64,000 nt of DNA from Candolleomyces eurysporus. Lineage: Eukaryota; Basidiomycota; Agaricomycetes; Agaricales; Psathyrellaceae. Every line of letters starts with the position of its first letter. The stretch's first letter is position 1. The notes under the pieces were generated by a model, which made no database searches, had not been told where the DNA came from, and saw nothing but the letters and a program-made list of their open reading frames with translations. The DNA is taken from the NCBI GenBank assembly GCA_027579435.1, contig JANBPK010001480.1, positions 1 through 64,000 on the forward strand, written 5' to 3'. The translations under genes and the position numbers were made by a program. This document shows, piece after piece, positions 47,972-60,293 of the stretch.

Positions 47972-50180
47972 ATGATCAAATCCCGCATCAAAATCCCAAG
48001 GCTTCTAGTTGAGCCGACACTCCGTCTTGTTTGCTGGCGCCTCACCCTGATCACCACGGCTGCAGCACTGTATTTCAATCTACGTGAATCGGAGAGAAAT
48101 CGGGCGATTATTTTGGGCCTAGCCCTTGTTCATCATTTTTCAAGGTGACTGGTAACCTGACTATATAAAGTACCATCGTCTTGATGAGCGAACTTTTGCA
48201 GCGCATTCGGTCCAGATTGGATTCCGCTATTCACCTGGATGGATCTCCTCCTTATCGATGCAGAGTTTGGTTGTGAGTTTCCAGTAACAGTGGGGTCTCA
48301 CGAACCAGCCTCATCTCCTACCTGATTACACGTTTAGACTGCATTTACTGCTCGGTAAATGGCAACTATGATCCCAAATCCAACGTGGGGATATGCTTGA
48401 GCGTTTGGGTTCTGACAACGTTGATGGGATGTCTACTTTTATTAAAAGGGCTTCACGCAGCGGATGCTCGTGGTCGAACCTTGTGTCGTCGTGCCGATAT
48501 TTTGGCCAGCAGTTGGGTAATTGATAATTCTGGCACGCCTGGGGATACAACCATTGAACTGTGGAGGTACTTCGTTCGATCCATCCTTGAGACTAGACTC
48601 GGAAAAGAATACTTCCGTAAGCCAGAATATTCTTTCGAGGTGTCCATTCCTGTTAAATTAACACCGCTTTTGTGATGAAGCGGAGAAGAGTCGTGGATTA
48701 CAGTCTCGCGAGGCATACTAGCTCTGAGTGCGATCGTGGCCTTGTTGGCCTTCGGGGTCATCACGATCTTGCTTGGACCTTTGACAGAGATAGATCCGAC
48801 AAGGGAGTACCGAGCTTTCCGAGGCTCAGGGGCATTACCTCGCACCTCGGAACCAATTGTGTGGAATCTCATAATGGTAGGCTGTCCTGTGTTGTTCCTG
48901 GTTATATACGGGGACGGCTGAATCGTTTTTTCAGGAATGGCGTGGTAAAGTGCCGAAGGATTTAAGCAACATAGTCACCCTTAGCCCCTTGTGGTCACAA
49001 GATATTTGCGAGATCATTGAGCAAAAATCCAAAAACGTGGATCACTTCAGAGAAATTCAATTCTTGGTTTTTCATTGCGCTCCATTGAGCACTACGATGA
49101 GTACGCGTCATGCTCTTATCTATCGCAGACGCACAATAATTGTTTACTTAGCATCGGAGGTTTCCATTTCAAATGTGGACACGGTGCGGGAGGGGATCTT
49201 CCGTGACCTGTTTCTCAGAGTCAACTTTAGTGGCCTCATGCCCCCTGATGTGTCTTCGAGAGGCGACCATATTATGGGCACCAAGTCGCTAAAAGTCTAT
49301 CTTGCATTCACGAATAACACGCAAGACATACTTGAGATGACTCAGCCTACCCTTCTCTTACCGGGGATGAACTTGATGGGCGTAGTAAACCTAATAGTCC
49401 GGAAGCGGTTTCGTGCCCCCGAACTCTCTGCCTTTGGGCTATTTGACGTAAGTCTCTTCAAATTATGATTATCATGGCCATACAGCTCAGTGTGGCTACT
49501 TGTATTTTACCTCAGGTGTATGACACCTTCGCAATCGCGGACATGGTATCTACTGTTTCGATGAGCGGCACAGCTTCTCCTGAAGATATAAACCCCAATA
49601 TATCCACTCTCCATGTTATCTATCAAGGTCCATCAGGTGAATGGAGGGTCATCCAAGACTATCGCGAGAAATCCGTCCTCAATGGGTTTTCTGCCGCAGG
49701 TGGTCTTGATGCCTTCTTCAGCCTTCTGTGTGCCGTCCTTTTTGGTACCTCTCATTTTTCGGTTCTATTCCGTAAGTTCCTCGTTTGCCTTGCAATTGGG
49801 CTTAGTGCTCGTATCAAAACGCTTACGGGAAATTGCAAGGAACAAAGCCTCTCAGTGCCTTTGGCGTTCTTCACGGCCTTGAGAGCCAGCAAGAAGAGCT
49901 AGCTAGAGTTTGCAAGAGCAAGTATCCGAAACTTGAATCAGAGCTCAGGGCACTCGAGACCGAGGAAAATCGTGGTGTCATCGCGCTTCTCCTCGATACT
50001 CTTCTTGACCTTGATTTGATCAAGGAGCAACTCACAAAGCCGGAGTTCTCTGTACCTTGCAGCAACACGGACGATGGAGGGGACTTCGATAGGGACATGG
50101 AGCAAGATAAGCTTCTCGACAAGCATACGGCACCAGGAGATTTACCGAAAACTGCAAGAGACTCAGGGCAGGACGCCTGA
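47972..50180 (+). pseudogene. Membrane protein family copy B (disrupted)
   Basis: Same structure as copies A and C. Exon 1 gives MIKSRIKIPRLLVEPTLRLV; then FTWMDLLLIDAEFG, YCIYCSVNGNYDPKSNVGIC, ADARGRTLCRRADILAS, helix ITVSRGILALSAIVALLAFG, FRAPELSAFGLFD, GLSA-type loop NGFSAAGGLDAFFSLLC and tail ESQQEELARVCKSKYPKLES. Two frame breaks relative to copy C: one base missing at about 48600 (CTCGG where A has CTCTGG), and one extra base near 48890-48900, after which the frame meets TGA at 48918. No Ns are involved. Both breaks are small, so sequencing error cannot be excluded, but two in one gene favour decay. Confidence 0.75.
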
Positions 50181-50612
50181 GACAGAATTCTCTTGCACTA
50201 GCTCTATTGTGCTCGTTATGTATAGTTCGCCAGAGACCTTCCCGACATATTTAGCTGTCTTTGTCCTTTTCATTACGTTGTGTTTCCATCCACTGTATCT
50301 TCATGTATGTAATGCGCTTGTAAATTCGAACTCGTGTCCTCCGGAATGATTTCTAATTGAGTGCAGTCCACCCACAACGCACACACAAACGTGGACGCAA
50401 GACACCCTGGGTGAACGTCAAGTGGGAAGACTGCGATACAGTTGAATGAGCAGGGATTGTCGTTTCTGGAGTTAATGCACAGCTGGATGGCTATTTTATC
50501 GTACCCTGGAAGAGGATTTATAAGGGTTCAATGGGGTATAGGTCAAAATCTTTCCGCCCCCGTGGCAGGGACATAGATTGCGCGTGCACGCATGCACAGC
50601 TATGGTTTAACC
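50181..50612. other. Intergenic
   Basis: 3' flank of copy B (shared with 37580-37680) followed by sequence without recognised content. Confidence 0.4.
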
Positions 50613-51236
50613 CTAATTTCTTAGTCTCACCCATCCTCCTTGGGCCGATAGCTCATTTTCTGCTACCTCCTCCCTAAGCTCTCTAACATCCCCAGTTCTC
50701 CTTTGGAGGTAGTCAATAATAAGGTTGTGCTCCACAATTGTTTGAATGCGCGTGTAGCAGGCAAAAGTTAGTCGACTAACGTACTTCGATGTGTAGTCTG
50801 CGACAAACACACGAAGGTTCATTGGCTCCGGGTTCTCTAAATGACTGCATGAGTTGTGATACTTTATGGGCTCGGACCTCGAGCCTTGCTCCCATGCCGT
50901 CTTCGCAGCCTCCCTTATTGCTTTAGAAACTGGCTCCTCATCCGCAAGCGGCTTCAACATCTTATGCAGTACATCACGTTTACTCTACAGAATCGAGAAT
51001 CCCGGAACCAATCTTGACGTTACAGTCTGCGAGACCACCGTCTTTGGTTCATGAAAACTCGCGCTTCGTGTAGTGATGGATTGCGATGTAGCGCACAATG
51101 TAGAGTCGGCGACGGCTGTTGGAGTATTACCTGCAGCGAGCCGTGTCGGATGGAGCTCATATCGACTGACGGCATACTTCGCTTGGAATCGGGACTCTAC
51201 CCTGCTGACAGGTTCAATGGTGCTGCGGCTGGTCAT
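50613..51236 (-). pseudogene. Unrecognised protein gene with one in-frame TAG
   Basis: Two minus-strand frames, 51236-50985 and 50960-50613, are in the same phase and separated only by a TAG and nine further codons. The second part is well formed and charged: EPVSKAIREAAKTAWEQGSR, CYTRIQTIVEHNLIIDYLQR and DVRELREEVAENELSAQGGW, probably helical. I do not recognise the family. Either a single nonsense change interrupts one gene of about 200 codons or only the second part is a genuine exon, entered through an unseen splice site. Confidence 0.4.
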
Positions 51237-52002
51237 ATGTTCGGCTTTTCATACATTCCAGTGAATATCATGGCGCAGACGCGCGAATCTGGACTATCGG
51301 TGTTGTCTCCCTCCCGAAGTTATAAATAGAATGTGGCAGTACTAAAGACGAGGCAGCTGTGTACTCACAGGTGATGTTGGCTACTACATGACGAAGCTCA
51401 TATTGATTGGAGGAATTCTAATAGTAATACACGATGTACTTTCGAATGTTGGCTGTGCGACTACACAAAGCATTGACAGGTTCAATAATTTCTTCCGCCG
51501 CTGAGGACTTCCACTTTGCAGTGCCTTACCGGGGTGGCTGATAGGGGCGTTCCTATGAGTATGATATGATATGGATTGGCATTTCAAACATTTCAATGAA
51601 GTGAATCACCTTGCTGCAATACTTATTCTAATCCTGCAGGGGCAGGGGCAGCTCGCTCGCTCCCCAAGCTAGAACACGGCGGATACCAACAATGAGGCAA
51701 GTCTATTATCTACTCACAATGATGTTGGTCCGATGCGTTCAGGGCGACAGAGTGCACGATCTCATGGGACAGCGTCCATGGTTAGGGAAAGACTCGGATT
51801 AGAACAGTGAGCGACAGCTTCACGGAACAATTTCGCCAAGACAGGAGGAAGGAACATTTAGCAATTCTGGATGTCCCGCCTTTTGCCCAGCACGTGCCTC
51901 CACCGCAGAGCATATATTGACAGTGCCCAAAGACCCTGGCATAGTTCACCCCTCCCTCCATACGATATATCGACGCTAGACGTACCCACTCTGACATCGC
52001 TA
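51237..52002 (+). promoter_or_regulatory. Upstream region of membrane protein copy C
   Basis: From about 51560 the sequence resembles the upstream regions of copies A and B (for example GGATTGGCATTTCAAACAT). It includes GCATATATTGACAG about 90 bp before the ATG, at the same place as the AT-rich box of the other copies. Confidence 0.4.
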
Positions 52003-54234
52003 ATGGCCAAATCCCCCCTCAGGATCCCCAGGGTTCTAGTTGAGCCTACGTTGCGTCTTGTCTACCTGCGGCTCACTTTGATCGCCGTGCCTGTGGCACT
52101 GTATTTTGACGACAAACTGAGGAGAGATCGCACAATTATTTTCAGCATAACATTTGCTCATCATCTTGCAAGGTGACTGCTAGGCTGACTATATCGAGTG
52201 CTATCGTCCTCACGAACCATGTTTTGCAGCGCCCTGGGTCCAAAGCTGATACCTCTATTCACCTGGATGGATCTCCTCCTCATGGCGGGAGAGTTAGGTT
52301 GTGAGTCCGCCGCTTTTGACAACTCATAGGCGTTTAACGAATCAGCTTATATGAATCACACATCTAGATTGCATTTACTGCTCGTTTGATCCATACTATC
52401 TGCGCTGGTTCAAGGACGATCTGGAGCTATGCTTGGGCGTTTGGGCTCTAACGATACTGTTATGGTGTTTACTTTTGTCAAAAGTGCTCCACTTAGCGGA
52501 TGCTCGCGGCAGCACGTTGTTTCGTCGTGCCGATATTTTGGCCAGGAGTCAGGACAACAGTAATTCTGGCACGCTTGGCGACGCGACCATTGCCCCATGG
52601 AAGTACTTTGTTCGAGTCATCATTGGAACTAGGCTCTGGGAAAGAATGCTCCCGTAAGCGAAAGAATTTTTTCCAAGTGCCCATGTCTATCAAACTCACA
52701 CTTTTGTTGTAATCAAGTGGCGAATACCGGTGGATCGCAATCTTGCGAGGCTTTTTAAGTCTAGCTGCGATATTAGCCTTACTCGCCTTCGGCATCATCA
52801 CGATATTATTTGGACCGTTGTCAGAGACAGATCTGACACCAACAAGAGAGTATCGACATATCGACCAACTTAAACTCATCGATCTTCCGATACACAACAG
52901 TTCAAACCCAATTGTGTGGAACCTTATAGTGGCAAGCCGTCCTTGGTTACTTTCTATTTCTACGGGGATGATTGATTTGTTTGCTCAGATATGGTCAGGG
53001 CGTAATCAAGCCCCAGAAGATATAAGCAACGCGATCACACTCAGACCCTTGTGGGTACAAGGCATGGCTAGTCCTTCTCCTTGCCGAATCATTGCACAAT
53101 CGTCTCAAGATTTTGATCGAGATCTCATAAAATCATATCGTAGTATTGTTTTCCAATGCTCGGACCCGAAAAACTTGGGGCTCAGTACGTGTCATGCCTT
53201 TATCCGTCACAGACTCGCTAAACATTTACATAGCTTTTCCATATTCGAGGGAGAACGGGGCAGAGACGATGTTCCCTGACCTCTTTCTCACGGTTGACTT
53301 TGGTGGTTTAACCCGCCTCAATCAGCCTGAGTGGGAGAATAGTATTGTCGGCGGAGAGTCGCTAAGCGTATATGTTGCATTCACTAACAACACGAAAGAT
53401 GTAATTCATATGACTCGGCCTACCCTTCTATACCCAGGGATGAATTTGATGGGTGTAGTCGACCTGATAATCCGGAGGCGGTTTCGAGCGCCGGAACTCT
53501 CCGCCCTTGGACTATTCGACGTAAGTCGCTCCATTACAGCTGTTGGGACTACAAACTGATTATGGGTTATCTTAGGCGTATGACACCTTCGGAATCGCAG
53601 ACATGTCGACTGTCTCTACGAGCAGTACAACGTCTCCTCGAGATAACCCCGCCATATCTACTCTTCGTGTTACCTACCGAGGGCCACCGGGTGAATGGAG
53701 GGTTGTTCAGGACTATCGCGAGAAATCCGTTCTTAACGGGCTCTCTGCCGCGGGCGGTCTTGGTACCTTCTTCAGCCTTTTATGTGCCATCCTTTTCGGC
53801 ACCTCTCTTTTCTCGGTTCTATTTCGTAAGTCTCTTATCTGCTTTGCAATTGGGTATAGTGTTCGGAACAAAGCGCTTACCAGAAATTACAAGGGACAAA
53901 GCCTCTCAGTGCGTTTGGCATCCTCCACGGCCTCGAGAACCAGCAAGAAGAGCTAGCCAGAGTGTGCAAGAGCAGGTATCCGAAGCTTGAATCAGAGCTC
54001 AGGGCACTCGAGACTCAGGAAAATCGCGGTGTCTTGGCGCTTCTCCTCGATACTCTTCTTGACCTTGATTTGATGAAGGAGGAATTTGAGAGGCCTCAGT
54101 CTTCTGTACCTGGCAGAAACACGGAGAGTGGAAGGAGCTGCGATCATGATGGAGAGCAGGATACGCTTCTGAAGGGGCGTGCAGCACCAGGAATTTTACC
54201 AAACGCTGAGCGAGACTCAGAGAAGGACACCTGA
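52003..54234 (+). CDS. Membrane protein family copy C, intact, 623 aa, function unknown
   Basis: Seven exons join without error: 52003-52172, 52230-52300, 52368-52653, 52718-53184, 53234-53520, 53576-53825 and 53894-54234, 1872 nt. Predicted membrane helices: LVYLRLTLIAVPVALYF, PLFTWMDLLLM, LCLGVWALTILLWCLLL, FLSLAAILALLAFGIITILF and, near the C-terminus, FFSLLCAILFGTSLFSVLF. About 280 residues between the last two form a probable outside or lumenal domain containing VYVAFTNNTKDVI and FRAPELSALGLFD. The tail after residue 510 is charged and possibly coiled-coil (ENQQEELARV, ESELRALETQENRGV), likely cytosolic. No enzymatic motif is seen and I know no family name. It is the only unbroken member of three copies in 20 kb, which argues it is under selection or the youngest copy. 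Alternative: a lineage-specific orphan with no stable role. Confidence 0.8.
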
Positions 54235-54829
54235 GGCAAAACTTCTCTTCAGCTCAAGCCGACATGGTCTATTGCGCTTATTGTACATATTTTCTCCACC
54301 TTTAAACTGTCTTTTTCTTTTCGCTTAGGTTGCCCACCGTCTCTGTATTTAACTCGATCGCTATATCAGGTGGAATTGGCCGTTCCTGAGGCCTGATTGG
54401 GCACAGCACTGCTAACCCTCGGATCTTGAGCCGAGTGTGCCGAACTCCGGGGTGGCGCCAGATTAGGGCCACACTTGCTCACATTCTACACTTTGTGCTA
54501 CCATATACGCCTTCTCGTTCTCGATCCTCTACGAACTCCGGCCAGCACCCGCCAAAACCGCGCCTCCAACCTCGGTGACACTTCGATCTTACTTTGCAGG
54601 AGCCAGCCAATGTCCCGGGCCTGCTTACGCTCTCGAGCCCGAGCATTCGGCGATATGCTCGTTTCTCGCCGCCTAAGGGAAGCCATGTGTCGGAGGGGTG
54701 TACAGGCGTGCAGACGTATGAATTGGCGCATAATGTGCGATATTTCCTGAAGGCCTATTAGACTCAGCGTCCGTCCCGTTATTCTATCCTTCTTTCGTGA
54801 ACTCTTTTGGTTTTGTCGAGCTCATTCAA
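54235..54829. other. Intergenic between copy C and BTB remnant
   Basis: 3' flank of copy C and the upstream region of the next BTB remnant. No other feature seen. Confidence 0.4.
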
Positions 54830-55720
54830 GGTTCATCGAACCCCACGAGAACCCACCACAATTCCCAGAGCCGAAGGCTGCTTGCGGCTCCTTATGAAAA
54901 ACGACATCCCCAATCTCCGCCCAACGGCCAATTGACCGCCTCCTCACCTCTCCGCGTCGAACACCCGTGATTCGAAATGCACTACCCCCTCCGTCGAGGA
55001 CACGCCTTTCTTCGTCTTCGAACTCCCAGAGTAATTCGACATGCCAAGGCTCGTATCCTCCGTGACATGTTGTATTGACCCACACGACATCAACAAAGTG
55101 CTCACCGGCGCTGGGTAGGAGGTCTACAGTTAGCTGAAGGGACGATGGCCAATATTAGATGAGCGGGATCAAAGATGTGCATCAAGCGCCGAATACCATT
55201 CTCCTCAAGCAGAATGGACAGGCTTTGAAGACCGCGAAGGGTGTTCGCCAGATTCGAAGTGATGCAGGACATCTAAGAGCGTGCGTTCGCGCAATAAAGG
55301 GGTGGTTGCGATAGGCGGAGCGCGTGGACAGGGGAACCATAACACCATGCTTTTCAATTCAACAGCGCTAAAGCCAACTCTACGAACTTCGCTCAACCTC
55401 CTCAAGTTATCTCAAGCTACTACCCCAATGCTGCCCGCCCTCACACCTTCGATCTCAACTGTCTCTGGTGTCTACTCTCTCGCGATATACCTGCTCCCCT
55501 ATGCTCGCTTCAGGTGCTCGAGATCCTAGAAAATGGGGTATCTATTCCTACGACGAACAGCACCCGCCCTTCGCACTTATTTTGTGATGGGTGTGTGGCG
55601 AGGTCTAAGTGGCTCATGAAGAGAGTTTTGGAGGGGATTTCGGACTCAGTACCCGAGTCGTTTGGAGTCGTCGGCAATAACAAGGTAGGAGCTGCATCGG
55701 AAGGTCCGGGGATTGAATGG
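54830..55720 (+). pseudogene. Decayed BTB/POZ copy, unit 3
   Basis: Follows the BTB gene from the intron acceptor: EPTTIPRAEGCLRLLMKNDI (54850-54905) matches KPTTIPIVEGVLRLSTKYDV. Later DNA retains DINKVL (55085-55105), the MCIK-RRNT-ILLKQNGQALK region (55170-55235), and traces of the Cys tail around 55512-55640. Stops (for example TAG near 55117 and TAG near 55130) and shifts abound. It lies downstream of copy C, whereas the other two plus-strand remnants lie upstream of copies A and B. Confidence 0.75.
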
Positions 55721-57945
55721 GCAGCAACGAGTCCTAGGGAAGGGAGGGACAAGAGGAGGAGTAGGGAATGGCNGGGGGGAAGTGTTTCCATAACTTCTAC
55801 CCCTGATACAAACCTCGACGTACTAGGACTGACGTCTCTCAGTTTGTTCTATTCGCGCGTTTTTTCTGTCTTCTTTTCCGTGTTCCTTGTTACTCTTCTA
55901 CACCAGTCTGCAATGTATCCTGTCACACTCGTCCTCGGCTCCTCATTGATCGAGGAGGTCGCATCCAGAGATTCTTTTCCATCCCATTCCCTGCGTAATC
56001 GCCAATACCGCTGTCCTATTGACTCACTACTTCTACCACGTGCTGCTGCTGGCTACAAGTCGGAGTCCGTTATCGATCAATCGTCTTGTATAAACCTTGG
56101 CTACCTCCTTCTGTCGTGCTCTTATATTCGTTGTGAACATAGAGATTGCCTTCTCTTTGATCTCCTCTTGTGCTGCCGTGACATTCTCGCCGCATGACAG
56201 TCTCGACAAAAGACCTAATCGGTCTGACTTCAACGGAGGCTCTGTCTTCGAGTGAGCGGGTAGGACAGGTAACGCGAACATCTCCCAGGACCGCAATCAA
56301 TTGATGCCCCTCGTTTAGCCATCCAAGCTCAGAGGGAGTACGGTCTACTTCTGCGGTGTATACTGATATGTGCTTTAGTGTTACGATCCTGTATATTTGC
56401 AATAGAGGAATTTGTTAGCCACAACTACGTATACAACTTGCACGCTGCCAACTCTAGCAACTCTATATCATATCATATCGTGGAGTTGTTGCAGCAGAGG
56501 GTTCGGTGCATGTCATGCCAGTGCTCATAGCTACATAACACAACCACTCTCTCCCTCGAGCAAATTAGAGTTGTTACGTTGGTTGTGCTCAATGCGATCG
56601 ACCGAAAGAGCGATACACAAACTTACACTCGGCTTTCGGTCGTATCTGTAAGCTACTAGAAGCACCCACCCATACCGACATTATGGCAAACGGCTGGTGC
56701 CCGCTCACCATTTTTATGCGCCCTTCAACATATGATTCAGGAATTTAGGGAAGAAGTTGAGGGAGAGGCGAATGGGAATTGTTTCTGTAGAGAGCGAAGT
56801 GGTGAAATGGAACATTGGTCAGGCCGATGGTGAATCAACGTTGAGCATCTCTTTTGTCGAGCGAGCATCGGCCACCGCGAGAAGGGACCGTCGGGCGATG
56901 CAAGGATAGTAAACGGTGTTGACCCCGCGCGCGCCCTCGAGTATGCACGTAGTGATCGATATTAGCCAAACAGGACGGCTCCAGCATCGTTATCTTATAT
57001 ATTATACATGGATTGGGATTCAAATGATTCATGGAGCTCCAAATTTATCAGATCCTCGAGTCCCTCGTATTGATCCATATCCATTGCGACGAATTGGTAG
57101 TAGACTGACAACTCTTACAGACCCATCAATCAATTCTCAGATTCTCCGGGATATCAATACGCTAGCTTACTCGAATTTAAAGTATGAGTTTGACTCTTCA
57201 ACTCGGGACCCTCGAATCCTAGGTTACTCGCATTGGGCCCGCTACTCGATATTTAAATTTCTAAAAGAGTAGTATTAATGATGTGAAAAGCCCAACGCAA
57301 ACTCAGAAAATCAACCCCTGACCATATACTCATAAGGCTCATCTCCGGCTCCATCATCGAAGTAGCGATTGTGGCGCCGTGCTCAGTCGGGCCGTTCAAT
57401 GGTGCATTCGAATCCATGGCGTCAAGTTGACTGACCCGATCACGTTGCCATTCGGGTATCAATCAGTCTTGCGNTTTTTTATCTTACGAGGAAATCAAAT
57501 CGAACGCGGGAGTCGTAGTCTAAACGACACCAAGACACTCCTTATTTCTCGAGAATTCAGAACACAGAGCGGGTGTGCTACTACAGCTACACCACGCCAG
57601 GGAGATCAGGCAAGGTGATAGGTACTTTGACGCACATAGTGCAACCGAGGGCATTGATGTTAATATCATGTCCCTGGTGGCGTTCCGAGATGATATGACA
57701 TGTCCACAAGCCGATCAATGGATCCAGCAATCATAAGGCTCAGACGAAACATGGCTTCGCTCGGGGTGATCGGGTGATCCCCCCTTGGCCGTCATCCGCT
57801 GTCGCGCCCATGCATTCTGGGAATTTTCTATACTTTCAATCCAGTTATCTATGTACTTCATCATGGGGCCTCTTGGCGAAGGTCTTCTTTCTTCTTCCCT
57901 TGCTTTCTTTGCCTAGACCGGCCTGCTGCCACTTGACTGTCGAAG
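55721..57945. other. Intergenic, no recognised gene
   Basis: Ns precede a G-run at 55773 and a T-run at 57474. Open frames on both strands carry no motif. The last few hundred bases are the promoter side of the DUF6533 gene. Confidence 0.35.
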
Positions 57946-59610
57946 ATGTCCACTGCTTCGCGACCTACCGCGGAAGAGATTAGGGAGTATGTTATATGGT
58001 TTACAAGCAAGGTCACTATCCAGGGTGTGAGTGAGATGTTTCTGCTTTGCCGTTGTTCATGACTGACTTGAGTACCAGTACATCAAGGGTGAGCTACGTA
58101 TTGGGTATGTATCGTATCCTTGCCATGACATGATTCTATCCCCTAGTGGCAAGCTATGTAACCTACGTGAGTAGTGATATACGGTTCCGTGACAGGGTTG
58201 CTCAATGTTTTCTCCGTCTACTAGCTGTCATACTACTTTGAAACCATGGATGACGAAGTCTCCGTCATCTGGCCGGAGCCCTGGCGACTTGGGAAGATTC
58301 TCTTCTTGATGACGGGTATTCTGTGGTTGCGAGAATTATCTTCGAGCTTTTCGGTGCGTCTCTCTGCTCCTCAAGAATGTTGGACTGACTAGTAGACCGC
58401 CATTCAATTTCTGATAGGAACGCTCCCATCCGAGCTGCCCATGTCCCTGAAGGTACCTGTGCTGTTGTCCCAATAGACCGCAGCTTGCTGACTATTTCCG
58501 GGTTTTTCAGTCCTGTGAAGTCATCAACACCGTCGGAAATGGTAACTTGAGCCTCATGCATACCCTGTCATATCTGACGATTGGATCTGGTTCCCATAGC
58601 CATTGGGATCGTTCAAACCTTCTCCGCGGTTGCTTCCATCCTCTTGTGCCTCTATGCACTCCTGGGTGCCAAAAAGAAGTGGTTGTTCGCAATTTTCGTA
58701 CCTTACTTTGTGAGTTCACCACATCTTACTTTTACCGGTTAAACCTAATCCAATCATTCTTGACTCAGTGCAGCCTTACAGTGCACATTGTCGGCTTTAC
58801 ATTCCATAACACTAGTGGCAGCGGTGCGTCCATCACGCCATAGTACATGGCAGCATGATTGTCATGTTTGGGAACTGAATATCTCACACTGACAGCGGTT
58901 CGATCTCCTTACCTCCCTGAAACTTTCAAGTGTACATTCACGAGCAGAGACCCAAAAGGTTTTATGATGAGCGCGTATAACATCTTGGTTCGTGATGGTT
59001 GTGAGTGTCAATACCAATGGCGCGCGGCGCTTGAACGTGTCTGACCGTGATCGTATGTGGGCAGTAACGGCACTTTTTGGCGTGCTAACATTTTACAAAC
59101 GATACCGAGACCAAGACAATTCCTTGATCAGAGTAATGAAGAGAGATGGGGCGGTGCTATATATTGCCGCTTGCCGTGAGTGTCCCAAGGTCGACATATC
59201 GACACAAGTTCTTTCGCTGACTTTTTTCCAACTTCGCAGTGATGGGGGTGCTCGTCGCAGTCTTCTATACTCCCGGCTTCCCCGTCCAGGATGCATACTT
59301 CGTTCTGGGCAGGTACGTCACTCACCCGCTACAGCTATGAACAAGAACGATTATTGACGACATTGGACCTTGACCGAATAGCCTCCGCAGTACCGCCTAT
59401 CCAATCCTCTCCAACCAGCTAATACTCAACATGCACAGAACGGCCACTAGAAATGACTTAAAGGCTAACACGCAGATCGACCAGAATGTACGTCGCACTC
59501 ACGGTTCAGCCTTGCTTTTCGCTCCGGCGACTACCAGCGGGAGCTATGACTCCTATGAGCTTGAAGATGAAGTTGCCGAGAATTCCAGCGGTGCGAAAAA
59601 TGAAGAGTGA
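57946..59610 (+). CDS. DUF6533 multi-pass membrane protein, one frame break
   Basis: Starts MSTASRPTAEEIREYVIWFT, with tiny exons joined by 45-70 bp introns. The DUF6533 signature follows: YYFETMDDEVSVIWPEPWRL then GKILFLMT (58220-58315). Later exons give SCEVINTVGN, AIGIVQTFSAVASILLCLYA, CSLTVHIVGFTFHN, TFYKRYRDQDNSLIRVMKRD, VMGVLVAVFYTPGFPVQDAY and the conserved end PILSNQLILNMHRTA, with an acidic tail to TGA at 59608. That is about six to seven helices. Just after FLMT the frame slips by one base (about 58316): the continuation YSVVARIIFELF reads in another frame. All other exons join cleanly. The family is basidiomycete-specific and expanded; a receptor-like role is often suspected but not shown. 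It converges with the DUF6534 gene downstream. Confidence 0.75.
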
Positions 59611-60293
59611 TCTTCGGGGACAGGGACGGAAAGATGTATCATTATACTGGTTCAGTTGAGGCAGAGTGCCGGGCGAGGAATGATAAAACTATGCAGCTCT
59701 GCGAGACACTTCCAACCACTGTTCTGCTCAGCGCAGGAAACGCGTCAACTCCATATAGGATCTCAGATCTCAACTCCTAGAGTCGGAACCTTTGATACTC
59801 AAGTAATCACCAACCAGATCTTCTGTATCCTCTGTATAATGTATCAAGCTCTATCTCGTCACAAAATAAACCAAGAGCAAACTGGCCTAGGCACCGTTCG
59901 TTTTCCCCGCCTATTTCTCACCACGTTANCCCCCCTTTTGCGAGCCCCCATAGGCAGTCTCACCTTGTTCTCTTAGCTTGCGGTGAAGGAATGGTAACAT
60001 ACATGGGATGACGCATCATTCATCGACCTTGACACCTTCATTTCCTTTCCTTTCCTCATCGGGCGTAGATTGATTTTCAGACCCTGGGGTAACTTTCGGA
60101 AGCATATGAATAAATAGACTCGCTTCGAATCAACATGATAAACTTGAAGAGAGCTATCGTCTACCTGCAAACTCGCCGAGATCTAATCCTCATTTTGCAA
60201 ACCTACCCTAAATTCTACAGATCCAACCGAAGGAATCGTACTCAAACTTCGTCCAATGCCCCATCTCTCTTTGATGTCGATGGATCTTCTAAA
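59611..60293. other. Short convergent intergenic region
   Basis: Lies between the 3' ends of two convergent genes, with an N before a C-run at 59929. It should hold the 3' UTRs and polyadenylation sites of both, but none stands out. Confidence 0.4.

Noticed and set aside
45600..50250. Full-length LTR retrotransposon spanning the duplicated block
   Set aside because: The shared flanks are gene flanks; no reverse transcriptase, integrase or paired LTRs are visible between them.
16046..59610. Biosynthetic gene cluster
   Set aside because: No polyketide, peptide or terpene synthase, cytochrome P450 or cluster transporter is recognised.
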